Below are positions 21,913 through 34,870 of a stretch of DNA of 64,000 nucleotides, one piece after another. A program made the position numbers and the translations under genes. The notes beneath the pieces were generated by a model, which saw only the letters and a list, made by a program, of their open reading frames with translations, was not told the origin of the DNA and did no database searches. This DNA is from Phyto melanocephala (taxonomy: Eukaryota > Arthropoda > Insecta > Diptera > Rhinophoridae): NCBI GenBank assembly GCA_941918925.1, contig OW799233.1, forward strand, positions 122,786,333 through 122,850,332, written 5' to 3'. How positions within the stretch are numbered: the first letter of the stretch is position 1; every line of letters begins with the position of its first letter.

Positions 21913-23257
21913 GGGTGTTACTTCAACAAAAACACTTTCAAGGCGGCAGTCATTAACTATTTATTGCGTATGAAGTACTTTTTTCTAATTTAATTACTGT
22001 TAGCTCAAGTGTAGTCGGTCAAGTGTATTTTTGGGTCAACCTACACTAGATGTGATTATGGCAGTTTTATGACAAAACATACATTTTTAATGAAATTAGA
22101 TATTTATAAGAGACTTACGTTTGGGGTATGTTTGTGATTTATAAGGTACTTTGAAGTTTCATATGTTTTTCGAAGACAGGGGTTAACCGGAATTGAAGTG
22201 TACGCTTCCTCACATTTAAACTATTTTTGTTTTTGTATTTAAGGTTGTTATGAAAATATAATTCAAGGTCAATAATTAAAATCTTTCTTAAATTGCGAAC
22301 ATTTTGAAAAACGATAGGAAAATCTTGTGCGACGAACGAACGACATGTTTTGGTTTTTCAAAGAAAATTTCTTTATCTTTTACATATGTATTGTTAAGTA
22401 GATTTTAAGTGTACTTTCAAATGACATAAAAAATTACTTTTTAACAGCTGTTTTGTAGCGAAATAATTGATCAGAATATTTTGTGATGTACGCTACAAAT
22501 TTTACAAATAATTTTAAAAGTTTAAGCGAGTTTTTGTAATTTTTAACAAACTTTGCATAATTGAGCATACAAAAACTAATTCCTTAAATAGAGATATAGA
22601 ATAAAGATATAGAAATAGAAATATAAAAGATGTCCAAAACAATATATTTGCTGCTAAAAAAGTTTTTTTGTTGTTTATTAAATGCCATGAACCCTTTGGG
22701 ACGCATGTTACGTCGCAAGCGTTACATTTACCAGTAGCATACAAATAATTTTTAAGCAAGTTTTGCATAATTAAGTTCACAAAAACTAATTCCTCAAAAA
22801 GAAAAAAATATAAGAAAATTTAGAAGGGATATATTTGCAGCCAAAAAATTTCCTAGTTTTCCAGTAGCATGTTATTACAAAAACTAGTTCCTAAACCCGT
22901 GAAGGCTTTGTGCAACACGCTTCGCCACGTACGTTACATTGTTTATTAGTATACAAATAAACGCAATTTTATTGATTTTAAATAATCAATTTGTTTTGGT
23001 TTTATGAACACTTATTAATACCTATTTGATATTGTGCATCACATGTGGTTTAAAAATATTTTTTTTTTTTAATTCAATAACATGCAAACCATTGAATATA
23101 AATTTTGGAGACTAAAAGCTGAGGTATCTGATGTGTTTTAAAAACCCATGACCCGCTGTTGAAAGTGGGAATGATTAAGTGTGGCTCCAAAGTTGCAAAC
23201 AAATTTGGATTGACGTACTATTTCTGGAATTTGCCCATTTCAAATATTTAGTTCTTC
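21913..23257. other. Non-coding; includes a degenerate repeat cluster
   Basis: No gene. The only structure seen is the repeat cluster at about 22500-22980, given separately. Confidence 0.4.
22500..22980. repeat. Degenerate direct repeats, about 200-bp period
   Basis: ACAAAAACTA.TTCCT recurs at about 22567, 22779 and 22877, each followed by A-rich sequence. CGTTACAT followed by AGTA.CATACAAATAA recurs at about 22720 and 22932. The units are too diverged to bound exactly. Confidence 0.5.
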
Positions 23258-23335
23258 AGTGGAATAGTCAGTAGTATACTTGTCTACCAATCTGAAAGTT
23301 AGCGGTTTCATTTCATACACAGACTCTGGTCTGCT
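23258..23335 (+). mobile_element. Decayed copy of the tRNA-derived SINE (copy 3)
   Basis: CAGTGGAATAGTCAGTAGTA matches the SINE head, GCGGTTTCATTTC stands where the B box should be, and CAGACTCTGGTCTGCT matches the body. It is truncated and diverged, and on the opposite strand to the other two copies. Confidence 0.55.
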
Positions 23336-23721
23336 ACACTACCTACAATGGTGAAGTATCATTTTTTCCTCTACTTGGTTAATAGAATAAGAAAATAATT
23401 CCTAATTGTATTAGAAAAAAAAAAACATCTCACATTTTATCACATATTGTAGAATAAATTGTAATTAAAGAAATATTAATTGTTTATTTGTTCAAACCTT
23501 TTTTATTATTAATATGTAATAGGTTTTTGAAGCTTTAGGTCTTCCAATAATAAATTTTTTTTTGTTTTTATTGTAATATCATTTTATCGATACTTCGCTA
23601 CTTCTTTGTGCACTTAGTATCAGAATATAAGTATTTATTACTTATCTATTTATTTTTTTGTTAGTGCTATTCTAAGCTCCTGGGGAAGTCAAAGAAAATA
23701 TAAAGGAAACAAACCTATCAA

Positions 23722-23741
23722 TCTATATATATAAAAGTGAA

Positions 23742-23796
<55 letters not shown>

Positions 23797-24498
23797 GCTA
23801 TAGACTCCGAAACTGTAAAACCGATCGGGCTCAAACTTTGGTAAGTTGTTGTACACATACCAGGGAGTGTTTATGGGTGGAAAAAAGTGGGCGGGGCCAC
23901 GCCCATAAAAAATTAGTTATCATTTTAAGCTACTTGCACTTGACCGATTTTTCTGAAACTTTGCACATATATCGATCTGTCATGACTAAATAATTTCGTG
24001 ATAAGAAAAGTGGGCGGGGCCACGCCCCTAAAAAAGTTTTAATTTTGAGGTACTTGCACTGGACCGATTTTTCTGAAACTTTGCACAGATATTGAGCTGT
24101 CATGACCTTATAATTTCGTGATTAAAAAAGTGGGCGGGGCCACGCCCATAAAAAAAGGTTATAATTTTGAGGTACTTCCACCAGACCGATTTTTCTGAAA
24201 CGTTGCATACATGTCGAGCTGTCATGACTAAATAATTTCCTGATTAGAAAAGTGGGCAGTGCCACGCCCATAAAAAAAAGGTATCATTTTGAGGTACTTG
24301 CACTGGACCGGTTATTCTGAAACTTTGCAAACGTATTGGACTGTTATGACTTTACAATTTCATGATTAGAAAAGTGGGCAGGGCCACGCCCATAAAAAAA
24401 TTTATAATATTTAGGCTTTTGCACTTGATATTCAATTAAAGTTAAGAATGCATTTCGATTCATTAAGGGGCGTAGCAACGCGCGCCGGGTTTGGCTAG
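23722..24498 (+). mobile_element. Non-autonomous Helitron, family A
   Basis: A (23721) | TCTATATATATAAAAGTGAA ... GCGCGCCGGGTTTGGCTAG (ending 24498) | T. The body has about five units of roughly 125 bp, each with GTGGGCGGGGCCACGCCCA and TGACCGATTTTTCTGAAACT. The next base starts a different Helitron. No ORF of Helitron type. Confidence 0.8.
23745..23794. repeat. TG dinucleotide microsatellite
   Basis: About 25 uninterrupted TG units near the 5' end of the family A Helitron. The sister copies carry far fewer (about 9 at 39266, about 7 at 5222), so the tract expanded after insertion or varies between source elements. Confidence 0.95.
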
Positions 24499-26311
24499 TC
24501 TATATATATAAAAGAGTAACGTGACTGACTGATTCATCATCGCACAGCCCAAACGCAAAGAGATAGAGATATGAAATTTGGACAATCGGCTCCTCTTTCA
24601 ATGTATAGCTCCACTAAGAAGCGATTTTTGAAATTCGTACTTTAAGGAGGTCAAAAAGGTTAAAAACGGGTAAAATCGGTAATCCTATATCTGCTAAACT
24701 AAAAATGAAACAAATTAAATTCAAAAAGTATTGTATTTTGCACAAAAAATAAGCTGACAGGTGTCTGGCCTTTTTTTTCATTTTCAATCCCTAAGGGGAA
24801 AAATGGGTAAAAACTATAATTTGGTACTTTTTTGGTACCCTGCGTAACTTCCAAACACATAAAGCAAGGAAAAAAATTTAAACTGTATTAAGTAATCCGC
24901 AAAAAAATATTAATAGTAATTCGGCACTTTTTTCAAATTCACATGTATAAGGGGTAAAAATTGTCCCTATTTTTGGTACTTTTTTTAAAAGAAACTTTTC
25001 TTATATTATTCAATGGGACAGAATTTGATAATTATTATTGCCTGATATAATATGGACAAATATTAAGGTGAAATTTTTGGAAACTTTTTTGGGGACAAAA
25101 AAGGTACCAAAAAGGGGAAAATTCCGGAAAATGTATGTAACTCCTAATTGGACGGCCAATTTTCACAAAATTTTTAATTGGGATTTCACCAGACATAAAA
25201 AATTTATGTAATTTAGTAAAGATTAGAATTTAGTACTTTTTAGAACATAATTAATTTTTTTCGAAAAATGAGTAGATTTATTGACTTTAAATCATGTCTA
25301 CTAATATATTTTGATACATAGATATTTAAACATTTTAAACTTGGAATTTGGAACTTGGAACTTGGACCAAAAATTTACTTTTTCTCTTTTCTATGGTACT
25401 TTTTGTATTTTCTACGTTTATAAAGGTAAAATTGTAAAAAAGGACTATTGATTCCAGGTAAGACTAAAAATGTTATGGGTGACCAAAAAGGTACTTTCTT
25501 GAATTTTTGTGTTACTTTTTGTATTTTTAACGTTTGCGAATCTAGAATTTTGATATTAGTGGCTATTGATACAAGGTGAGACTAAAAATGTTATGTGCGC
25601 CCAAAAATGTACTTTTTTGAATTTTTTGGTACTTTTTGTATTTTCTACGTTTATGAAGGTAGGATTGTACAATCAAGGACTATTGATTCCAGGTGAGACT
25701 AAAAATGTTATGGGCGACCAAAAAAGTACTTTTTCGAAATTTAATTTGACTCTTTTTTATTTTCTACGGCTTTAAAGCTAAAATTGTGAAATAAGGGATT
25801 ATTGATTCAAGTTGAGAATTAAAATGATAGTGGAGGCACAAAAAAAGCCTTTTCGCATTTTTATTGTACTCTTTGTATTTATACGTTTGTAAATATAGAT
25901 TCTTAATATTAATGTTTTTTGATCCGAGGTCTAACTCCTAATATTATGGACGACCAAAATTACTTTTTCTCATTTTTTTATATATTTTGTATATATAGAA
26001 TTCTGAATGTTGGTAATAACAAACCAAGTGGAAGTTTTAGTGAAGGAAGAAATGTTACTTTTATTATTTTTAGGGTAATTTTTGAAAATTATGAATCTTA
26101 ATTTTTAAAACTCAGTAGCATTGATCTTGCTTTTAGTTAGGAAATATATGCCCGATATATCTTTACCCTACTTTTTATTTTTCTAAGTAAATTGAATCAG
26201 AGATACAAATTTTCATAAATTTAACCAAAAATATTTAATAATTATAAATAGGACTTGAGTATTCAATAAATAGTAAGAACTGCGCTATCGAAGTAGCGGG
26301 TTAAATGCTAG
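24499..26311 (+). mobile_element. Non-autonomous Helitron, family B, joined head to tail to family A
   Basis: It starts TCTATATATATAAAAGAGTA directly after the CTAG of the preceding element and ends CTAG at 26308-26311 before T. The 3' hairpin is clear: CGCTA/TAGCG stem with a TCGAAG loop at 26283-26298, nine bases before CTAG. The interior includes five decayed units of about 118 bp. Fragments of the same family are at 46018-46560 and 49155-49340. Confidence 0.8.
25443..25960. repeat. Tandem repeat inside Helitron B, about 118-bp period
   Basis: Units begin near 25443, 25562, 25678, 25797 and 25917 with GGACTATTGATTCCAGGTGA or variants, followed by GACTAAAAATGTTATGGG and a TTTTTGTATTTTCTACGTTT block. 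The later units are more diverged. Short open frames here are by-products of the repeat. Confidence 0.75.
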
Positions 26312-27923
26312 TCAATTATAATTAAATAAAGGATTGTAGAGTTAATAGTTGACCTAATTCTAATGAAAATGTTGATAGCACAACAGTACTGATTTACTAT
26401 TGCCTTTGTCACCAGTACTTTTCGTACATTGTATTATGCCAATTATAGCATGTCATTTGCAAATTTTGGATGCATTAAAATTTCACACGCACTTCACTGC
26501 TACGCTCGTTTTTTTCTCAATTTTTTGTTTATATCTTCCAAGAGAAGAATCAACAGTTTATTATACAAAAAAGAAATCATCGTCCATATTTCTTTCATAC
26601 ACGGCCCAGTCATCAAGGTTTAACTTGTATGTACTTTGAAATAAAAACTTGTAAATGAAAATTTTTGTATCTTTTTAAAATATGCTATAAACATCTATTT
26701 GAAAATTTGCCAAATTTACAGTCAACTGCAAGAAAAACTATAGAAAAAACGCACAAGAACTACAAGCAACAAATTAACAAAACAACTAAGAAATTGTTGC
26801 TGAGTTTTTCTTTTTGCTACTCTTGAACGCTATGAGTGCCGCTTAAATGGTGTGGAATTAACCTTAAAATGTTTACATATGAAAAAAAGTGTTTATATTT
26901 CAGAATGTGTTTCTTATTTACGCTCTATTTTTTGTTGTTTTTTTTTTCTAACGCTGAGCAAACACACTATAAGCCCACCATGATGATCACCCTGGCAGAA
27001 ATGGTCACTAAGAGGAGTATTGCAGTCATACATACATCAAAAGCGAAAGTAATTGTTAGAAAATTTTTATTTTGAAATATTTGTATTTAAGAAAAGAATA
27101 CACTATCTAACAAAGTATTCTTGGAATTCTTTCAATCTTTCCGTTGTTAATATAATGAAGGTTTTTTCATATATTTTTTTTAAATAACAAAAACCTAAAA
27201 GAATTTTAATTTATCATGCATAATACTAATTTAAACTCAAACATTTTCACTAACATCATTATTCAAATGTATGTGTTTACAAGAAAAAAAATTAAATGTC
27301 AAAAAGAAGAAAAAATTTTGGAATCAAATCAAATTGACATAATGTCAAAAAATAACAACAACCCACTGCACACAGCGCACACTAAACATCAGCCATTGGA
27401 AAATGTGTAGAAAAAGGAGACTAAAATGTAGGGTACGAGCTAAGTCTAAAAAGTACATTAAAATACAAACAAAAAAATTTTGCATAAATTCCAAATAATA
27501 TACAATTAAAAATGTTCGACCTGTCATATGCCAATACACCCTATAGGTTTTTGAAAATAAACTTAAAACATATTTGAATTTCATTTTTAATTCAAAGCAA
27601 AATTTTAAAAGTTTTAGTTTAGGTACTTTTTAGACTATGACAATATAAACAAACATGTGAACATTTACATAGACAGCAACGAAATCTATGGCAACACTTA
27701 TGTATACAACATGTTAAACAGCAACAAAAACCAACGACAACATTATAAAATGTACGAAATAAACGCATGACATTGACTGCAAGGCATCAGAGACAAAATG
27801 TCAAGTATATCAGATTACAAATCAAACATAAACATCAAGAAACAAACAAAAAAAATTATGCTCTGTAGAACACTCTTGTACTAATGCACTTTATTTTAAC
27901 GCACACTTACAGATGTGCATATA
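26312..27923. other. Non-coding, nothing recognised
   Basis: A+T-rich. Short frames at 26400-26639 and 26836-27075 have no recognisable domain and no codon signal. Confidence 0.35.
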
Positions 27924-28258
27924 CAGGGTGGGCTGTAAGTCATTATGGGGTTCAAATTTAAATTTAATAACTTTTCTGATCTTATATTTTTTTAAAGTAA
28001 ATTTAAATAACACCTGGAGAATAACTAATAGAGAGACACACAACTTGACAAAGAACTAAAGTATTTTTTTTTTTTAATCAGCAATCAATTATTTTAACGC
28101 AAATAACATGTTGTCGACATCTTAAGGATGGAATTTTGACGTTTTAAGCAATGCTTCATTGTTTAGTTCATCGTCATCGTAGTTTTAAAGTCTGAAACAC
28201 TATATGAATAAAAAGTTACTAAATTTTTAAACCCAATAGTAACTTTTGGCCCACTCTA
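27924..28258. mobile_element. Mariner-type MITE
   Basis: After TA, the left end reads CAGGGTGGGCTGTAAGTCAT and the right end, on the other strand, TAGAGTGGGCCAAAAGTTAC followed by TA. The ends resemble those of the mariner at 35716-38881. At 335 bp it has no transposase and is likely an internal deletion derivative. Confidence 0.65.
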
Positions 28259-31200
28259 TACTAATGCATTTGAATTGTATTGCAAAAAATAAAGTAAAAC
28301 TGACAAATTTAACTGTTGAGATTTGAGAGTTGAAAAGGGGTTTTTTATTTATTTTTTTTCTTGCGATTTTTCTTTGCTATATTTTGCAGTGTTTTAGGGT
28401 TTATTGTTGTGTATGTATTTGAAATAGAAATAAAATAAAAGATTTTAAAGAAAAAACAATGAGGATGTTTAATATAAAGAAAAATCTCTAACTCTTAATA
28501 TGAATTACCTCTTATGTAAGTCTTTCCTTAAATAACAAATAACAATAATGTCCTTTTATTAAGTACCCATCTAGAAATTCTGATAAAGCGCATGTTTGAG
28601 TAGTTTAAGAGCTAAACCTATTTTCAAATACTTTCTAAAATTGAGTTTTCTTTAGTATTATACTAATAATAATAATAAAATGTTAAAGTTTCAATAAAAC
28701 GCAAACAGAAGACACCACACATGTTGATCAAAAGTGCAGCGGCAAGGAAAATACGTTGTATTCCAATCTGCTTTAGTACCACCAAAGTGTTTAAATCAAT
28801 TGTGTATTATTTTTTCACTTTTGCTTTTTTATTTCTTTGCAGTTAGGCTAGAAGGCCTTAAGACAGAAACTCTTTTTTTTTTTTTTGGCACCAAACTATA
28901 TATGATTTTTCCTGAATATATACTCTTTTATTTTTGCCATAAACATACGTACATGTATACGGAACAGAAGAGGAAATAAAAGTGAAGAGATGCCATATTA
29001 TAATATTTACATAAGAAAAGACGAAAACCTAAAATATTTTTAACACACTGTCTACACGAGCTATATTTTCGCATACATACGAATGTCTCAAATTTCATAC
29101 ATAAGAATATCAGAATAAAATTGTTTTTTTAACGGTTGCTGAAACAAATTCTGGGCTCATCAAAAATAGCAAATAAAATCGTCAAGTATTATCTTAATCG
29201 CAATGTCGCCAAATTAAAAATTATGTTCTGGATATTTCTGCCTCAAAAAAGTTACACTACATTTTTATTAAACAGTTGCATGTATTGTTTATGCGACAGA
29301 CATTAAGTATTTAATTTATTATTTATTAATTAATATTTGTTTTAAAATTATTATATTCTGATAAATAACATTTTTGATTATATTTATATGAGTTTACTAA
29401 AAATATTTATATTTTCCTAAAAACTCCCCAGATTTGTTAATAAATTCCAAAAAATCTTTAGATCCCCAAAGTAAATTTTATATCCATAACCTAAGGAAAA
29501 GAACCCAAATTAAGGAATAAATTGACTTACCTAGCAACTCTATTGCCAAGGCAATGTATGTATACATGAGTGTTATTATGATTTCATACACGAATATTAT
29601 CATCAAGATAAAATTTTTCCAACAGCAAAAACTGGCAAGGATTTGTTAAATTTATAACATCAAATGACAAGCACTTACAACTACTCTTAAATTATAATAA
29701 GATAATAAAATTTAAAATGGAAAAATTAAAGCAAAATAAAACAAAAAGTAAATTTAAATAATATTTTTCTAATGAATATTTAAACACTTAAATTTCCACT
29801 TTCTGGGAAATGATTTTGTGGATTAATTAAAAACTCATTAAATAAACTTTAACCCTCAGAGCACCCCCCCTAACAATTCTACAAAATAAAATAAAAAAAA
29901 AACAAATAAAAGTCAATAATATAAACATAATTTTCTTATCAGAAACATCCGCTGCTGGTTATGGGTGCCACTGCAATATAATAAAAGCAACCAGCTATAC
30001 CTAGATTTATATTTTCATGCATACCCAATATTGATGTATGTATGTATGTAAGTAATGATTGTTAATATTTATGATTTCAATACCTGTGAGAATTCTATTG
30101 GAATACATATGAAATAAGCACACACACACTACCATATACATTCTTTTTATTACGATTTACACTCTATTTATGTGTTTAAGTGTACATTGAGAGTATTCTA
30201 TGGGCATGTGAGATGTATTTATATACTAAGTCGTATGTATGAAATTCCCTCGATTCCATACGATTAATGCTGGTTTCTCACGATTTTCAATCACACGCGA
30301 TAATTAACTCCTTCGCGTATGAATGACAACATTTTAGCTCCGGAAATCTCTTGTTTGTCTTCACACAAAATCCCAAATCTATCGTTGTAACTAAGTACTC
30401 ATTCCTTTAAGTATGCTTGAGTATTTATGTATTGCCACTATTACAATGCCACACAGACCAACAACATAAAATGCAAGAGAATGAAGAAAATGGCAGCAAA
30501 ATGAAAATTCAAATGCACATCAGTCACAAGAAAGCCAAACTATTTATTTGTTGGATGCTGTATGAAATTTATGTGACATAAAAACATGCCAACATTTCAC
30601 TCAGCGAATAAGTCATGCGTTAACTTGAATATGATTTTTCCAGAGGACTTTTAATTTCGTTTTTCTTTTCGTTTTTTTTTTTTTTTTGAAGGTCTTTTGC
30701 TTGTTCTGATTCTTGTTCTTTTTTGAGTTTTTGTTTTCTTTTTGTATTATTGTTTTCATGATTGTAAAAGAGTTTATAGGATTTTTCTTTCAGGCGTTAT
30801 TAAGTATGAAAGTGATTATTGGCCTCATAAATGTGGGGGGAATTATAAATGTTGATTGAAGGGTTGTTGTATTCAATAGTTTGTATTCGTATAAATGCAT
30901 CATGCATCATGAGTTAATCAATGTTTTGTGTGAAGTAAAATCAATGAATCTTTAAATAAACAACAAAAACTAATAGTGTTTATGCAGTATGTACTTGAGA
31001 TACAGTGCTGTTGTTGTATTTATTTAGTAGTTTAATTTAAAATAAAGTTTTTATTTGTGCATAAAAAAATACCACAGAATTAAACCAATTAAGGTTACGA
31101 TTTTAAGTCGATAAATTAAAACAAGTTAAAGTAAAGATATATAAATAAAGTCCCAGTAAAGAGATATAGAGCTAGACCAATATTCCATAATTAGACTTGA

Positions 31201-32556
31201 TAAAAAGTCACATTTATATATCAAAGAAACGCACTCGTAGATATCAGTGACTAACACACACAAATACAATTTAAATGTTTAAGGAAAATAAATTTGTTTA
31301 AAACAATTTTATTTTAAAATTATAAAACAGAAACTCAACAACTCAAAATGATAAAATTTTCGCGACAGGCAAAAACTTTTTATCTTGCGAAAGTAATGCA
31401 ATTAGCAAAAAATAAACAGACATAACGATATTTCTCCAGCCAAAAAAGATAGTGAAGAAAGAGAATGTTTTTTTTTATTATTTTGAGTTGTGATATTATT
31501 GTATTTAGCGTTCTATATTTATTTAAACAAACATTTTTTGACTTAGCCTGTTGTAATGTGCTAACCCAGACCCAGATATACATAATAAAGAGCTGCACAA
31601 GCAACAAAAAATTACTTGCAAGCAATCTCATTAGATTTAAAATAATCTGCAGGGTACATTTGTACACTTGTGTTCTGGAGTATGTCAAACTACATATTAA
31701 AAAAATGATTTCAACTCCGGAAATTGTCAAACTTCATACATAAAAAGCCGAAAATCGCTCTCCTTTACGCTATCACCTTATGTAATTACACCATGATAAT
31801 CTGTGTATATTACTCGCTTACTGTAGAATACATAATTGGAAAAATATGTCTTTTGCTTTTCGATAAAAATATTAAAAAGTAGACCAACACTAAAATATAA
31901 CAACGTTGGAACAAAATAAAACAAAATCAGAGCAAAGATAAAATTGAACATTTAAATCATCTTTGAATATTTTAAGAGTAGACCTAGACCAAAGAAAACA
32001 CAAAAACATTAACTTCTAAACAGATGAGTCCACATTTATAAATATATCGCTTATGAGAAATTGTTTTTTGCTTAAAGTGCCCTTAATGTAGTTATTTAGA
32101 AATACTGCTGTTTAATATGTGTTACGTTGTTTAAAAACACAAACACTAACAAAGCAGTAGAGAAAACCCTCTCGAGTGATGTTAAATTTATTTTAGTGAG
32201 ATTAAGATTTTGTTATTTATGTCTACACTGAAATATAGTGATTTGAAATTGTGTGAAATACAATATATAACTTTTAGAACATTTTACGCAGTTCTTCAGT
32301 ACATACGCGTTGTTATATAAATGTTCATCGAGAGACGTATGCTTGTATGTACTACACAAATAACTAATTGTCTTAACATAATTATGTTTTTGATGGTGAT
32401 TAGGATACAATTAAACATTAATTAAGTATTAATAGCAAGTAATAAATTGTAATGAATTTGTTGCAGCCAAACTTGAAAACAACCGCAATTGATCAATGCG
32501 CAATCGATTGTACGAGTTGTATGTCGTCTAATTTTACAGTAGTTGAACCAGTAATT
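28259..32556. other. Longest stretch without recognisable repeats or genes
   Basis: About 4.3 kb of A+T-rich DNA with no paired transposon ends, hairpin tails or coding domains found. Overlapping short frames on both strands at 31380-31743 lack domains. It could carry lmd regulatory elements, but I see no direct evidence. Confidence 0.4.
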
Positions 32557-32650
32557 AAGGGTGGGCCTTCTATCGGTTAAAATTTTAACCAGCGACTATT
32601 TAAAATCTGGTTATACCTATGTCATTCTGTGTTGAATCGATTCACGCTTA

Positions 32651-32963
32651 AAGCCCATGACTGACTATCCTACAAAGTCGTGCGATTATGTCAAAAAAAA
32701 TCTGATAGTTTTCTGTCCTACATGAAAAAATCGCAACAAAATGTGTTATTGGATGCCACACTGTCATACTGCTTAGAAAAAGCAACTCTGATCGCACGGA
32801 AACTATTATTTTATGAAAATTTCCAAAAGATTATCAAATCGGACACACTTGTCAAAAAATCTGTCACACATGTGCACTTTGTGTCCACACTATCACACTT
32901 TCTGAACACACATACAATTTTTGACATATCGAACGACTAAATCTGATAGTCAGTCATGGCCTT
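32651..32963. mobile_element. MITE, family with AAGGCCATGAC ends (copy 2)
   Basis: AAGCCCATGACTGACTATC at left and its near-complement GATAGTCAGTCATGGCCTT at right. The interior matches the copy at 9300-9523. It sits near the 5' TIR of the mariner, where the start of the transposase would be. Confidence 0.75.
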
Positions 32964-33660
32964 AAGTAGCATTGGGATTTTTTGGAAATTTATTTTCAAA
33001 ACAAAAACAATTGGTCGGAAATTGCACGATGTCGATTTCTCAAAAAAAAAACAAAATCATCTATTCGAATGAAATTCATTCTCATCTTGGTGGGGACGTT
33101 AATAAGCAAATTTGCCGTATTTGGGGCTCAGAAACCCCAAAAGTGATCTTACAGAAGCCAATACACCAATTACGAATGACTGTTTTGAATAGCTTGTAAA
33201 GCGGAGGCATCGTTGGCTCATATTTTTTGGAAAATGAGGACAACGCAATAATTACGGTCAGTAGAGACATCTAACGCATCATAATAACCGGTTTTATGTG
33301 CGCGCTCTTCATAGTATTAATGTGAACGATATTTTTTTTAAAGAAAATAGTGCAACTTGCCACACATCTTATTCAACAATCGATTTATTGCGTACAATAT
33401 TTGATGGCCGTTTTATTAGTCGAAATTGTGATGGCAAATGGCCGCCAAGACACAGCGATTTGACACCGTTGAACTATTTCTTGTTAAGCGCCGTTAAAGA
33501 CAATTGTTATGCAGACAAACCAGAGACAATTGAGCATTTGAAGACCGACCAACATTTGTGATTTCACTGCCGAGATACAACCCTATGCACTCGATAAAGT
33601 ACTAAAAAATTGGACTAATCAAATGAGGTACTGTGAGGTCAGCCGCGGCAACCAAATGAT
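32964..33660 (+). pseudogene. Decayed DD41D mariner transposase
   Basis: In three frames along the plus strand: YSNEIHSHLGGDVNKQICRI (the first Asp is changed to Asn), then past stops GGIVGSYFLENEDNAIITV, then SATCHTSYSTIDLLRTIFDG, WPPRHSDLTPLNYFL (the third Asp is changed to Asn) and NCYADKPETIEHLK. The N-terminal DNA-binding half is missing. Loss of catalytic residues and frameshifts make it inactive. Confidence 0.8.
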
Positions 33661-33775
33661 ATAATATTTCATTTCTAACTGGACAATTGTGCTTCTCAAT
33701 AAAAAAATTAATTTTCAAAATTTTGAAACCGTTTTATTGTATTTTAAAATTTACACTTTTAAAACGCCCACCCTT

Positions 33776-34399
33776 TATTTGGAATTTGTCTAAAAATATT
33801 TAATATGTAAACAACTTGTAACATAACACTACTTTTTTTAATTTTAACCAAAATGTTCTTTTTAAAATTAAATCTAAATATTTTGAAAACGAACAAATTC
33901 TACTCCTTCTATTATAATTATTAATTTTAATTAAAATAAAACTTTATATAATACTTTATGTTTCCTTAACTACGCAAGAAGGGGGCCTGGTCACTTATTA
34001 TTTATATATTTATTTCAATTAGTAAATTTAGAAAGAGAATATATTTTTTTTTATAAAACAGTGTTGATACAGTGCAGACAGGAAATAGCTTAAAAGGTCA
34101 CATTTAACTTCTTTAAGGTTTTTTAAGATTGGAGAAAAAATATTTCAGTCTCAAGTAGCGATTTTGAAGACTCATTCCCACAATTGATTTATTGGCTTTT
34201 TAAGGTCTTTGTAATCCATAAAATGTTTTGTTCAAGTATGTACTAAATTAATATTGTCTGCTCTTAAATGAACCACGGTATTTGCGATTTATGAATTTAT
34301 TTGTCTTCACGAATTTATTTAAATTTAGTATATTTACAGCTAAATAACAGCAAAACAAAATTGCTGTTATGAAACAGCACACAAACATTTACATATATG
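33776..34399. other. Non-coding, nothing recognised
   Basis: A+T-rich spacer between the mariner and the non-LTR remnant. Confidence 0.35.
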
Positions 34400-34429
34400 G
34401 TTCATAGAATTAATTTGTATGCACTCGTT

Positions 34430-34805
34430 GGTGTCCCAGTTGGCCATAAGTACAAAACACGGTACATATGGAGAATACCGAAGCAGACCTCTATTATTTC
34501 GGGTGCCTTATCGACTGTCTTTTCTCAGTAATTTTAAGGCTACCAATCGGTATCCCTTCCTTCACACTGACGAATTCACACTGTCGACTGGTGAGCGAAA
34601 ATACTTTTCGCACAGTTCTTTACAATCGCCAACATCTCCATCAGATCAGATCACACTTAATGTGTACTTATTCGAGATCCTCCATATTCCGCTTGCCAAT
34701 ACTAGACATTCGCTTACTGCGCACGCTGCTGTCTCAGTATCCTCCAGGCATATTCTACAAATATCATCATTCTCAATCTGTATCCTGTTTAGATGATATT
34801 TGGCA
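34430..34805 (-). pseudogene. C-terminal end of a non-LTR retrotransposon reverse-transcriptase ORF
   Basis: On the minus strand from 34802: HLNRIQIENDDICRICLEDT, ETAACAVSECLVLASGIWRI, then a stop near 34646. This matches the CRxC..E..ET..H.L.EC.AL zinc-like block at the end of jockey/R1-type polyproteins. The usual His is replaced here. Downstream, frames broken by stops (EKYFRSPVDSV, MANWDTNEC) look like the rest of the tail and the 3' UTR. The reverse-transcriptase core is absent, as in a 5'-truncated insertion. Confidence 0.55.
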
Positions 34806-34870
34806 CTATAACTATAATAAATAAACAAAGTAATAAGCAATCAACAAAAAAACTAACAATATAATAATAA

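Larger units (their letters stand above)
32558..33775 (+). mobile_element. DD41D mariner relic with nested MITE
   Basis: Left TIR AGGGTGGGCCTTCTA after TA; right TIR, on the other strand, AAGGGTGGGCGTTTT before TA (33776-33777). It encloses a decayed transposase and the MITE at 32651-32963. Confidence 0.75.

Noticed and set aside
24001..24420. CRISPR-like array because of evenly spaced palindromic repeats
   Set aside because: Repeats of about 125 bp diverge from each other, have no unique spacers and lie within a Helitron of a eukaryotic genome.
25566..26101. Small proteins in the Helitron B repeat array
   Set aside because: The frames repeat with the 118-bp period and have no domain, so they follow from the tandem repeat.
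31380..31743. Opposed open frames of 92 and 116 codons
   Set aside because: Low complexity, opposite strands of the same DNA, no domain or splice context.
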